64,000 nt of DNA, from assembly GCF_901709675.1 (NCBI RefSeq), contig NC_051092.1, positions 11,302,491-11,366,490 on the forward strand. The letters are read 5' to 3'. This DNA is from Syngnathus acus. Taxonomy: Eukaryota > Chordata > Actinopteri > Syngnathiformes > Syngnathidae. A model generated the notes under the pieces. The model was given only the letters and a program-made list of their open reading frames with translations. It did no database searches and was not told where the DNA came from. Every line of letters begins with the position of its first letter. The first letter of the stretch is position 1. Below are positions 1-13,627 of the stretch, piece after piece. A program made the position numbers and the translations under genes.

Positions 1-5
1 ATACA

Positions 6-54
6 AGAAAGAAACAAATGTATATGTATGTATATTTGACATTTGTTTCTTTCT
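6..54. repeat. Perfect 15-bp inverted repeat in gse1 last visible intron
   Basis: The arms at 6-20 (agaaagaaacaaatg) and 40-54 (catttgtttctttct) are exact complements around a 19-bp AT-rich loop, about 30 bases past the exon donor. Confidence 0.8.
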
Positions 55-84
55 ACCGAGGGGCATTGCGAACAGTGAACCCAC

Positions 85-426
85 CTTCCACATACTCCTG
101 ATAGGCCTCAAAAATTGCTCCAATGCCCTTCCACTTCCTTGGGGGTTCCTCATCATCCTCCTCATCATCATCCCCAGATGAGTCTTCACCCTCATCTACG
201 TCCGCGTTGGTCAGTTGCTTCCCATGACTGTCTTGATGGGAATGGGTGCCATGGCCGTTGGCGCGCTGGGCGGCGTGGTTCGGATGAAGCGTTTTCTGCG
301 GGGAGGGGTCGCGAGGCAGCGAGCTTTCAGCCTTGGTCAGCTTTGAGACCCCTGGTGAGGAGAGAGTGGCTTTCACTGTCAGGCTTCCAACAAGAGAACA
401 TTGAGCAAAGTTGCTCCGCCCACTAC
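85..426 (-). CDS. gse1: gse1 exon encoding acidic run and [18 protein letters not shown]
   Basis: The donor GTGGAAG|GTGGGT is at 84-83. Two acceptors are in frame: CTTTCAAG at 427 (exon to 426) and CTCACCAG at 352 (exon to 351), the second with the better pyrimidine tract. It encodes [20 protein letters not shown], then [15 protein letters not shown], matching human RRKWQGIEAVFEAYQEHIE. The final exon lies beyond position 1. Confidence 0.92.
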
Positions 427-3400
427 CTTGAAAGCATCTGAGGGCCAAAATCAACAACTGTCTTATTATTCCTGCATTAAAATTGTAATACTAATACTGA
501 AATAATCCCAATCATAATGATCCAAATCCCAATCAGTGTACGTTTCAAACTATAACATAGCCAGATTAGTTTGTTGTCTACTTGATCTAGTTGTCTACTT
601 TAAAAAAGTATCTAGATCTAGATGATTTTATTTCATGTAACCAATTGATGAAAGAAAATAGACAAAAAAAAATAAAAATCAGTGTAGCGTAAACATTTGT
701 GTTTCACTTGTAGTAGTAGTGGTTGTGTGTACAACCTTTGTGCTGTGTGGACTGTAGCACAGCCTGGTGGAAATGCTGAGCAAAGGCATTGGTTGTGAAC
801 TTCTCCCGGGGCTGGACACGACCATTCACCACCACACCGGGCTCTTTTTTCAGAGGAGGTACTAAGTGGCCGTTGTGGACCAGCTGCAGCTTCTTGTTGG
901 GCCGTGGCGCCTCTGCGAATGCCGCTTTGTCATGGTGGGGCGCCAAGGGTGGAGGCGGCTGCCTGACAGTGTCGTTGTGGGGGACATGTCTGGCTCTGTG
1001 TGAATATAGAGGGGAGGGGCTTGGCGAGTCTGGATAAAGATGTCCGTTTGACTGACAGGAAGGTTTAGCTGATGATGACTCCCCTGCGAACACAAGTTCA
1101 AATATTTTAGATATGCAAAAGAATTCTGACTGGAAATATAGAACAGGTTTATCATTTTTTAACGTCTTCCCGGTAGATATAAATCTTATCAGCATATCTT
1201 ACAGACATTGCCAATTAATGGGTATAGGAGAGGATGAGAAGGATGATAAACATTATCTTAGACAGCATTTACTGGTTCCTGAGATTATATTGGGTTTAAC
1301 TCCTGTTCCTCATTAATATTTTTATCGTCTGATATAATCGACCAGGCGGTTAATCCGACCCCACGGAATAATCGGTCAGGATAATTTTTTATAATCTTTT
1401 ACAATTTGACAATTGTATTTGCTGACAATGTTATAAAGCGGGCAATCGGACTTAAAATATTCCTGTATTGTCAATATTTGTGTACTGTGGAATTTTTAAA
1501 GTGAGTGCACATCCCTCATACTGTGGAGGGTCTCACCGATTGAGGAGGTGGCAGCAGGGGGGCTGCTGCTACATGGAGATACAGAGTTGTATCGGAGCGT
1601 ATCCAGCGTCACAATCTTCTTCTCGATGGCCTTCAGCAGCTCCTCAGTCTTCTCTTTGTCTAACGTGCAACACATTTCAGTTCAGTGAAACGGCGCAAAA
1701 CACATCCCATCATGGTCTCTTATTGACTGTCTATTTTTGTCATGTTATAATGGTTGATTCTGAACTGCTCCAGATGATATTTTTATTTTATTTTAATTAC
1801 AGTCCTTCACATAACATGGGTTCATGCATACTCCATGCATAAAGTCGATGCTTTGCTCAAACCTCTTCGTTGCTGAGCATTGACGTGGGAGAGCTTAAAG
1901 GCGCGCAGAAAGTCCTTCTTCTCCTGCAGCTCGGGGGCACTGTCCATCTGCTCGGCGGTGTACGTGGTGCTCAGTGCGGCGGCCGGCAAAGGAGGAGACT
2001 TCCGCTTCCCCCGCACGACAGGTGGTGGCGAGGTGCTGCGTTCCCTCATCATCCGCCTTCGCTTCCTCTTCTTGCACTGCAGGAGCTCGTCGCGATGAGC
2101 CCGGGTAACCAGTCCGCACATGCGTAGGAAGTCCACTTTCTTCAATGAGAGGCAAAGAACAGAATAGCGTCAATGAGTCAATATAAACCTTTAAATACAG
2201 TCATACCTGGACTGCATCATAAAAAAAACATAAAAAGCAATACAACTAAAGAGATGATAATTAAATGAATAACCAGGTTTTATGCAATGTGCAGATATTT
2301 GTGTATTGGATGTGTGCACGATGATGTTCACTGAATTCTCATTAATATTGTGTTTGTGAAATTAAGCAGCAGCTTCTAACTGTTTGCGATCCATCTCGTG
2401 GCGGCCATTTTGCCACTTGCTGTTGACGGAAAAGAACTAGATTGACCTTGGCTGAAAGCTTCATGTGAAAGATTTTACTCCTGATAAAATCCTTGTCAAG
2501 ATTGCTAACAACAGGCCTTGTATATGATAATTAGAATTGGATTTAGAATAAAGTCCAGTACCTCAGAGGACGTATTAAGTTTAAGGGGCGGTTGCTCCGT
2601 CACTCTCCTCAGATGGGCTTTCACCTCTTCTTCGTCGCTCTCGTCATACGAGTCGTTCAAGTCATAGTAATAACCTGCAGCGTAGGAGATGTTGTTTATT
2701 CGAACTCTTTCCAGGTGTTTGCCTCTGTTCGGCTCACCTCCTTCGCGTGCCTCCCTTCTCCTCTGCTCCTCTAGGTCCAGCTTGCTGAGGAGTCGCCGAT
2801 GCTGCTGGAGTGCCTCGTCGTACACCAGCGTGCTGTCCCTCTGCCGCTCCCTGCCGGCGTTGGGGTCTGACAGGGGCGCGCACAGCCTCAGGTAGAGGTT
2901 GTTGGCCTGGCGCCTCTGGAGGAGGTCCTGCTCGGTCTTGTTGGACAAGCAGGCCTCCTCCCTCGCAGAGGGATACCTCTCGTGAGCCTCCGGCCTCCTC
3001 CGGGCTCCCTCCTCCATCTTCTCCTCCCAGCTCAGGTCGGGTCGGTCGGCTCTGCTCAGGCTGGGAGGGGGACGAATCGGCGGGATGGGCTTTCTGCGGT
3101 CCACAAAAGAGGCGGGGTTCCACAGTGTGGTTTGTGGAGGTTTAGGGGAGATGAGAGGAGGCGGTGCACCCAGGGAGGGTGGTGCATCTTTGATGCCTTG
3201 GTTAGGATGGCCAGTTCTGTTTGGATACATACAAGGACAACCGATTTAGACCAGTGTTAAAGCTATCAGACGCACTCACCTACACGTACAGTCTGGGATC
3301 TTGATTTAGAGTGGATCAAAAACAGTCTACACACCCTGTGTTCAAATACAGAAATTCGAAAAACTCATAGGACACTCAAAGGGCACCACTGTACTTGTGT

Positions 3401-6400
3401 TGTACTGTACTTTCCCAACAACACAATCCTCTCATATATAATTGTCACCTATTGCAGTCCTTCATCCAGGCCTCCTCGCTGGCCCTGTGAGTCGTGGCGG
3501 CAGCTCCGTTGACACCACCCACCACGTGATGCTTGCCCAGGTGAGTAGGCACCAGACTGGGCAGCAGGTGTGGGACAGAGCCCCTGGAGGAGGGCAGAGG
3601 TTTATGCGAGAGGAACGATGGGAGATCCGATTCCTTGGCTTTATCTGGACAGACATTTGAGAAGGAAGTCAAGACAGTCGCTGGATATTTTCTGCAAGAC
3701 AATAATAATGTGACAGATAATTAAATTACAAAGGTTTTAATTAAACATTGTGCTTATTATTGAGGCTGTAGTTCCCAATGTGCTATTTTAGTTCATGTAC
3801 TTTCATCCTTTATATATTTTCTTCAATAAATAAATAAATAAATGAATGAATGAATGAATGAATGTGTGTTTGTACCCAGTCTGTTGGGGGTCAGCCTCTC
3901 CACTAGCCTGGCCCTGTCCTCCAGCGACGGCGCCCTCTGAGTCGCCCTTTCGGCCAGGTATCCGTGGCCCTCCGCAGCCCTGACCATCTGCTGCTGTCTG
4001 TCCCTCTGCCTCTCCTTCTGTCTGTCCAGCTCTCGCTCCCTTTCCTCCTCTCTCTCTTTCTCCCTCTCTCGTTGGCGAAGCTCATTCTCCATCTGCAGCC
4101 TGTGGGGGAAGTTGACAAGTATGAAGGCGCGCGCGTGCACACACGCACACAAATAAACACATAGGGGAGGAGGAAGGGAGGGTGAGAGATGCAACACCCA
4201 GCACGAGGCAGATATTAACCACACACTGGTGAACCTCACACAAACAGTCACACACACACACACGCACACACACATACTCTGCTTACTATAAGGGAAATAA
4301 TCCATACACAGCATGACTGAGCAAGAACAGATGAACACTTAATGGGAAACCACAGGAAAAGTGCACGCTCGCATGCACTTTCACATACACACACATAACA
4401 ACACATGGTAATAAAAAAAAAAGATATGCAGAAGCCATTACAGAAGAAGATGATGAACAGCGTCGTGTTTAAAGATGTCTCCTGTGTATTGTGTTCCAGA
4501 CAAACAGTGTTGTTTAGAGAAAGGGACCAATTACTGGAGAACAGAGGTGCCCACTGAGCATTATCAAGAGTCCTATATATTAAAATATATACTATATATA
4601 CTGTATATGCATCAAGGGGTTCAAATGTATACATAATCTTTTCAAATTTATTGTTCTAGTTAAATTATTATTTATTTATAATATACTGTGGTTTTTTTTA
4701 CATTAAACTCGTGATTAATTGTAATTACATACACTGCATTGTGTTATTTTTACGTATAAATTATAATCATCATCATCATCATTACTATTACCAAACGTGA
4801 CTGTTTAGAATTCACCCAATTTCTCTTAGCCATTCATCTGAAGCAAAATAATAATAATACTTTTATTACAGTATATATATTTTTTTATTAAATTATGATA
4901 AAACATAGTTAAATATAATTATTGTTTATAATTTTATATAATATTATTAGTACAGATTTTTTAAAATAAAATCCAAACCTTGTATTAAAATGTCAATATA
5001 TTATAGTCGATATATATAGTATACGGTATAATACTGTATAAAATGTGGGTAATATGGTAAATAAATTACAATGCACGGTTGGATATATATATAGTAAAAT
5101 ATCTCAACGACATGTGTCCACCTTGCAGGAAAAGATTACATTGTTGTTCAGCTAGGGAAGAAAAGCAAAGCGGATACCTCTCGACTAGTACGCTGTGGTT
5201 TAGCTCTCCGGGGTAGCGAGCTCCAGGCAGGTGCAAGTGAAGGCCAGAGGCGTGCAGAGCGGGGAAGGCTCCCCCGGCAGGCACAGAGTAGAACTGTGAC
5301 CGCAGTGCTGACAGACACAAGGATTCCTCCATCCTAGAGATGAAACAAATAAAAATACCATAAAATGCGAGCAAGGCCTCCTCTGCTAGTCTTAACACTA
5401 TTAGAAGCACAGATTTAGCTTTATTTTCTGTAAAGTAAACCATACCTGGGTAAAGACAAAGGATGGTGCAGGAAGGCTGGGTGGTAGTAAGCAGCAGCGG
5501 CGGCGGCAGCGGCAGCATGAGCGGCGGCGGCAGAATGGTCCAGACCAAGAGGCACAGAGGTCAGCCGCAGGTCGTCGGGGGTGGCGAAGGGACGCAGCGA
5601 TCTCAGGTAATCCTCAGGGATGTTGCCTGAGGGAGCCGCAGGGTGCATCTGCCCAGGTAAACTGCACAACACATTTTACACAAATGCTATAGTATAGTGT
5701 ACTGTTGTTTATATTTGATCTGCTGTAATTGGCATTTTTTAAAATCATATTTGTTATTTACATTTTGTTTTCTATATGGTTTTCCTAGTAGATCAGATTT
5801 CTCCTAGCAGATCAGTAACAAAATAATAACACTAAATAAAGTATCAATTATATACTTTGTAAGACAAAATACTGTAGTGAAATTAAATCTATTTCTTGTA
5901 TATTTGTATATGACTATAAAATAATAAAATATAGGTAACAATATTTTTTAATAGTCTTTATCAGAACTTTATTTGGGTTTAATCCGAGCCACTAAAAATA
6001 GTGGCAGATGTGTGCTCATATAATTGCTTGATTTTGAACCTTTTTTCTTTCCTTTCAGTTGTAGTTAAGGTGCGCAGAATTTTTATTTCCACTGGATAGA
6101 AAAACAGATTATTATTAATACTTTTATTATTCATATTTTTAAATTAACTCATTATTTTTTTATGCAAATGTAATAGAATGAATTTTACATGCATAGGAGT
6201 GACTAAGTTCTAATAAATGTTAAAGGTATAGGTATTATTTTTATCTTTTATTATTTTTATCATCAATAATATTATTGGTCCCGAGTCCTTGCCTGAGGCT
6301 TTGCATGCGGGGGTCCTGCATGACCGAGCTGGGTGTGAGTCCAAAGTGGTGAGCCAGCAGGTGAGACGGGGGTACGGGCGGGGTCCTCTTGTCGTGCTGT

Positions 6401-9400
6401 GTATGAGCGTTGTCGGCGGATGCCCGCTCCCTGCCGCCCCCAAGCCTCGCAGCGCTCTGTTCCACCTGAGTGAGACGAAATGTTACACGGCATGGAGCTG
6501 AGGTGACAAAAACAAAAATCACACTCTGTGCTGTCATTTTCTGAAAGTAAAAAGTCATAAGAAAAATACTCAAGTCAATTACACAGTGGATACCGAGTAT
6601 TTTCATTTTCTACCTCTGATATTGGGTGAGCACTAGGAAAGTTGAAACAAAAGTGCATTAAAGCTTGGGACTTGCACCCTGAGGCTCAGAATGGCTCCGG
6701 TATGTCAGAGTGGGTCAAGATCAAAGTGGAGGAGCTGATCCTAAGATTGGTGCTCACTGCTCACTCCTTCAGTTCACACACGGACGCTCCAAATGCTTCC
6801 CCATGGCAGGATTTGCTCGCCACAGCGTTGCATTTTATCGATGAAAAGGTGCAATTAAACTGTGCAGATCTTGTAAAGTAAAATCATCGATTTGTTTTTA
6901 AATACGTACATACATTACAACACACGTCTAAAAGCGGAGAGAACTTTAACTTTACAGACAATTAAAATACACCGAATTCAATGTGAAAACCATATATTTA
7001 AAAAAAAAGAAAAAAAAATCCGTATTTTAGCTCTGGTGGGACAAACTTCTCAAGTCAAACTTTGCTGCAATAGCAACAATGTGGACAGTCAAACCACAGT
7101 CAAAGCCACAAACAAATCCAAGCAAACGCGCAATCTGCCGTCCTAGAGTGCACATGGAGTGACCATTGTGCACTTTGAATAAAGTTTGAATGTATTTGAA
7201 TGCAGCGCTCATGAAAAGCACATTCAAATGAGTAACCCCTCTCTTGATCCTCAAATGGAGAACTACTGCAGCTATCACATACACAATACTATGTGACCGT
7301 TGGCAGCCTCAACTAGGCTCAACTGAATTTTATTTAAAGGATGACTTGCCTTGTTATTTACAATGGTTGATACAAAAATACATATCTTGGTCTAATCATA
7401 CTATTTTTGAACAACTGTTCTGTAATTCCAGATTTAGAGTCCAAAGGTGCAACATTTCCATTGAACAGAGCAAGCTGTAATTAGTAGTTCTTGTGTGGGC
7501 TCGGATTGACAAAGTGCAGGGCCAAGTGCACATTACACTTGATCCTCGCCAACCTTTCGTGAGCTTGCTTTTACTCTCCTGGCCTTTCTTGCTCTCTATC
7601 ACTCCCCTCCTTCACATCCTATTCTCTTTCATTGCCGCCTCGCTCCTGTTATGCCTACAAGTCTGAATGGGACGCCATAGGATCCCCCCCCCCCCCCCCC
7701 CCCCCCCCTTCCCACTGCAGTCCGGTGGGCAGAGCTACAGAGTGGTCTTTGTGAAGGGGGAGAAAGGCAGCTCTAACCCAAGGGGCTATACCAAGGCGGC
7801 GGGGAGGGGGGGGGCTTTTGTTTTGTCTCGGGGGGGCCCTGGTGCTTTGCCCGTCCATGAGTAAACATATTCAGATGCACACAAGAACAAGTCCCTTTAC
7901 GCCTTTGGGTGGGGCAGGGTTAGACACATACGCACAAACACGCACGCACACACACACACACACACACACGTACTCCTGTATATATAGAAAGCTGTTTAAG
8001 TATTTATTCACTATCCTTGCTATCCATCTTACTAGCCATGTACCCGTACACCCTGTCCTCCTCACAAGTCAGAAGATTCAGTGCACTACTAGAATGACTG
8101 TAAATAAGGCCCACTAATGGTTTTAATTTCTAGACTTTGGTATTTCGGCACACTACTAGATGTTGGCCATTTGGCTACTAACAAATCTTACCAGTGAACA
8201 ACTCTGCCATATTAGTAGTACTACTTGGCCCAATTAGTAATCATGTGTAATCATGTGAGTTTCCCATTTAAAAAAGAAACCCATCATTTTTAGGCATCCA
8301 TTTGTGTGTGTACCTGTCGCCCGTCGGCCCTCCACAGACCGTTGCTGGTCTTGGTGGGAGCAATGGTGACTACGGGAGGGGTGCTCGAGACAACGGCGTG
8401 GCCCCGGGACTGGGCCAAGAGGGGCCCTAGTGTGGCCCGCTTGGGGGTGCTGACCGGCGAGCTGTGGCTGGTGGCAGGTGACAACGACACAGGCGACGAC
8501 TCACCGCTGAGGGCCGAAGCTGTGTGGAGAAGCACAGAACAAGTCAGAATGAAAAAATCCAGCCAATGTTTATAAAAACTGCACACAGCAAATGGTGGAG
8601 CCGAGACGCCAAACTACAGAATTTAACAACGGTAAGGCAGATGCGCTAACACTAGGATACGCTGCTAGCCATTGTAAAAACACGAGAACAAAAAGTGAGA
8701 AAAGGAAACAGGAGAGACATGTGCCATTATGCAGGAGTTGAAAGAGGGACCTGCAAAGTTGGTAAATGCAACATTGACTGACCAGTGCACACTTACAAAA
8801 AACACCAAAGGCAGACAATATCGAGTTGGAGGACGGTTGCCAATGAACACTGAAGTAGAGAAAGAGCGACGGGAAGCCGGAAGAAGAGAGCTTGTTATAA
8901 TTGGCTTGAATTAGATTCTCATTATTAGGAGATGAATGGAAAAGGATAAAGGGAGAGGCAGAGTGGTCAGGGTAGGTCGCCTGACACATCAAGTGAGTGA
9001 TTGCAACCGTTGCATCTGATTTTGAACCATGCTTCTTAAAGCGACAGGGGATCGTTTTTAGAGTTGTTTTCAAAAAAAGTCATTGCCCTCACGAGCAAGG
9101 TGACTGAAAGGAGACTGAAAGGTTTTATTCATCGAACGATAAGTCGATCTAGTCGATACTGTGTTGTGACAGGCCTTGTTGCGAGCAAAATTTTGACTTA
9201 TGAGGTTCAGACATTCCAACACAAAAAAGCCAGGAGTGAACTTCAAAACATCTGACCACTATTGGTTCATGGTCATTCTCGTGTTTTCTTTTTACAAACA
9301 TTCACATTTTGGGTGTGATTTTTGGGGGGCTGGAACAGATTAATGGTATTTCCATTCATTACAATAGGAAACGTTGATTTGATTTTGTGGTCAACAAAGG

Positions 9401-12400
9401 TAACTGTCAGAATAATACATGAATTATTAAAAACAATGGAAATATATTATATGACGACCAATGGTTAATGGGAATATTTCACATAACAATGACCAAATGG
9501 CCGCACCATGCAACTCACATCGGGGATCCTCAGCCTGTTTAGCCAGTTTGCGCAGGGCGGCGGCGAATCCAGAGCTGGCAGACTGGGCGAGAGCGCTCCC
9601 ATTGGTCAGAGGGCTAAGGGGACTGACGGTGGCCGTGGTGCGAGTCGCCGTGGAGACCATTCCTAAAGACGCCGACTTGGTGGACTCATGGCTCATGCCT
9701 GCGTGTGGAGAAGCACAAGGGTGCACCTGCACCATCAGCTCGATGACATGACACCTACAATAACAATCTTGTATTCTCATTCCGAAAATAAGCAGTGCTT
9801 AACTTGGATGTCAGTGCACCTGCAAGATTGTATAAGTGAAGTTTATTTATATTTCATGTTTGTTCTAATTCACATACAAAAAATCACTAGGTCCATTTTG
9901 TTACCTGAATGCTTGGTGTCGAATTCGTTAAAGAAATGAACAAACCCATTACATGTGCGTGTAAGCTCAAACAAGCTGGAGTGCTACTCGCCTGCAGACA
10001 ATCCCGAGGTCTGAAAAGACGACGTTGGCTGACTCCCTTAAGGACATGAATGCGTGTGTGTACTCATGTGCATGATTTGCTATTAGGGTCAGCAATATAT
10101 CTGACACAGCGCCCCCTACTGACCATCATAAGTGCAGAACAAGGATGCCAATCACAAATGAAGGTTATACTGTTGAAGGTTGTTACTTTTTTCTGTCATT
10201 TTTCCATCACACTCAAAGTTTTATCTCGTGCACATTGCTATTATCAACTATATTTCGCGTTTACAGACTAAAGTTATTTTGGACGCTCACATTGCTACTG
10301 TTCTGTAAGATTGTATTCTTAATACATGTGTTTATTGTTTTATACAATATTGTCAATAGCATAAAAGCTAGCATGATGCTAATCTTCCAAGGCAACCTGT
10401 TGCTTTAAATATTAAATATTGTAAGACAAAACAATGTTTTCATCTATTGCTTGTTGGTCTGGTATCCCCGTGATAAAATGTTTATTTTCAAAACTCAATT
10501 AATTTATTTACATTCTCTATTTTTATAAAATGCAGTGCTATTTTTCATCATTACAAACACCAAATTATGGTGTATTTGGGGGACTTGGAACGGCTTTCAA
10601 ATTCATATCAATGAGGAGCATTTATTTCATTTCCAAGTAAATTGAATGACGAGCCTGGTCACGTAACAAACTCAATTCAAATGTCGAAGTGCCATTGTCT
10701 GGACTGCTTATGCTATTTTTGTTTGCCTTCATAAATCCAACTCCTCTCCTCTGTGGTGCATTCACTCCACAATTACGATTGCATCCAAGATCCCTGAATA
10801 TCAATAAGAAGTCTATTTGTGTGCCTCCTGCATAAAAGCCGGGCAAACACAAGGAGGCGAGTGTGCGTGTAGATGCTTTTATGTCCGTTAATGCAACGTA
10901 ATTGCGTGTATCTTTTCATGTGATGTCCAAACACAATTTTCCCCGGGGCCTGTTAAGCTGATCCTAAAACTATATTCTATTGATTAGTGGGCACACTTAG
11001 CGCAAACATAAGATGGAGCAACATTTGTCCCAAAGCGCCCGAACCCCCTCCTTTAACCCTCTCACTGACCCACTAATGTTAATTACAGCCGGAATTAGCC
11101 AGCAGCCCCCTACACTACAACTACCACCCTACCCCCCTGTTCGCTCACTTCAGCCATGACCTCATTAGCACCACACAAACACACACACGCTCATCTTCGC
11201 ACACACGAGCAATAAACAGCGGTAAACACTTGGACACGGCACAATGTTTTGTTCTTCATGATAACCGAGCCTAAACAGCCTTTCAAAAATGCAAAAGGGT
11301 TGTAACGTGCACGCCAGGCCGGTAGGTGGTGCTGTCATTTATTTTAAATAAACACTAACAACGTATTTTTTTGTCATCTTTTTTTCACGTCATCTCTTTC
11401 TAAGCAGTGGTTTGGCGGATTAACAGAATGCAGACGATTTAGAAGATATTAAGCCAAGCTTTAGTATATTGTTGTAAGTCCTGTTTGCATGTGTCCGTAA
11501 CCTTATCTGAATTAGGTGATGTTGCAAATCAACAAACCACCCGCCCCCAAAAATTTAGGAGGATTTCAATTGAAAAGTAATGCATTGTAGTTAGTAAACA
11601 GACAGGATTTTGGAAGTTTGCTTTTTTTGTACGATTGAATTCACAAATGGCTACGTCTGTGACTGTTTCTTCAAAGCAAACAATACCTTGACAAAAGAAC
11701 GTTTAGACTACAACAAATGTGCATGGTTTACAAATTAAAGTAGTCAATTTACATATTTTATAAGCTCACCTTTTTTGTACGAATGAATTTAAAATAAACT
11801 GCATTGTCAAAAATATTTAGATTATATTTAGGCAAACGTCCAAATAAAAATAACAGCTCATCAATCGGCAGGATTTTGTACAAAACTAAACTAAAGTAAA
11901 TTATACAAAGTAAAATATTTTGTTTTGAGATAAAAATGAACTTTTGACAAAATGCCAAGTACATGCAAAGCATTGCACAATCAGAACAGGAAAAGTACTT
12001 GCACTCTATACTTCAGTAGATGTGCAGATACTCAGTGTCGATAGCTGACAAATCCACTTCAGTATAGCAACTGGACTTTGTTACTTCCCACCCCTGAAAT
12101 TGAAAAGAACACCATCAAACAGAAAGAGCGTGATGGAGATCTTGGAGGAGAAAAAAAAGGTCTTGATGAGGCTCTGCTGAGGTTGAGATGATAAGATAGC
12201 CTATATTCACTCTCTGTCTTTCTCGACAACCCCCCCCCCCCCTCTCTTCCTCACTCTCATCTATCTCGGCACGCCGGGAGCTCATTTCACTAAAGCCAAC
12301 AACACGCCGCTTGCTTTTTTTTCTTTTCTTTTGCTTGCCACAATCTTGCTACCATATTCCCTTGATAGTCCAGCACCACATAAACACACACTTGCGCACA

Positions 12401-13595
12401 CACTCACACGCACACACACACATTTGGTAGTAACATGTGAATGTGTGCATAATTGAAACACGCAAACACTCACCCTCCTGCTCACTCTTCCTCCTGTTTG
12501 TCGTCTCTGCTCCTCTGTGACTTTCTCTCTCTTTTGCTCTCTCTGTCTCTCTCTCTCCCTCAGTCTTGCAGCTGCTGTGTGGTCACGTGACCTCCTCTCA
12601 ACCCACTCTTCCTCCTCCTCTCCATCCACTAGCAGCCCCCTCCACCCTCCTCTCAATCCCACCCCCCTTTCCTCCTTGTCGTTTCTGTCACTCGTTACGG
12701 CTTTCCAGTTTTTTCTCTCAAAGTGTGCTCTAGTCATCCTTCCTTCCTTTGGGCTTTGGTGTGTGTGCGTGTGTGCCTGTATTAACCCGCCGTCCATCCA
12801 TCACTCTGTCACACTTCCAGTCGGTCCCGTCTGTTTCGGGACCGAGATGAGTGAAGAGGTGGGTTTAGGGTTGGTAGCTTTTGGGGGTCAAGGGGTAGGT
12901 TGGCTCCTGACAGTGACCTTTCACCCCTCACCTCTAACCTTTACCGCCACAGCCAGCATGGAGTTCAGGAGGACAAACGAAACAAAAACATCAGGCGCCC
13001 TCCAGGAATGTTTTGGCTTTAAAGGGGACATTTTTACAGAGAATTATGGAGATCTAGCTTTGGATGTTCTCTGTATGCTTTTGTCACCACGCATGCTATG
13101 AAAACCAAGGGCCCTATTTTAATGGACAGCGCACGTGCGCTTGGCTTTAAAACTGCTGCATCTTGATTTTCGTGCTCGGGCAAGTCAAGTTTGGGGAAAT
13201 TTAGGCAAATCGCGTTGCGCCATGCTGGGCGTTCTGACAGACTGAGGGGGATTTCCTTAACAACCACCCGGCTCGCCTGACAATTTGGTGACTTAAAGTA
13301 GACTCCAAAAGATAGAAAACGCCACTCATGCGCACAGTTATACTGCACTACACTAGACTAGGACGGACGAATGGATGGATGGATGGACGGACAGATGGAA
13401 GAATGGACAGACGGATGTACGGTTGGCTCAATGGATAAAGGGACAGCTGATTGCAGGGATACATGGATGGGTGGATAGATGATAGATGTCTAAAAATGCT
13501 CTAGATCCCCAACGACACAAGCTAATAAAATTGTTTGCCTCTGAGCCTTAATTGTAATCAGTTTTTCTTGATTCATTCACACACACACACACGCA

Positions 13596-13627
<32 letters not shown>

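Larger units (their letters stand above)
6466..8313 (-). other. gse1 intron with poly-C, CA repeat and ACTAGT-type repeat
   Basis: It contains a 26-base C run (7684-7709), a CA tract (about 7939-7970) and an interspersed repeat (about 8020-8240). No coding exon is recognised. Confidence 0.7.

Noticed and set aside
54-84. Extension of the gse1 exon frame to MLIL...FTVRNAPR
   Set aside because: The frame past VEG is intron read-through after donor GTGGGT; human sequence diverges exactly there.
12517-13101. 194-aa plus-strand frame
   Set aside because: It is Ser/Leu-rich from CT-rich DNA and has no homology signal.
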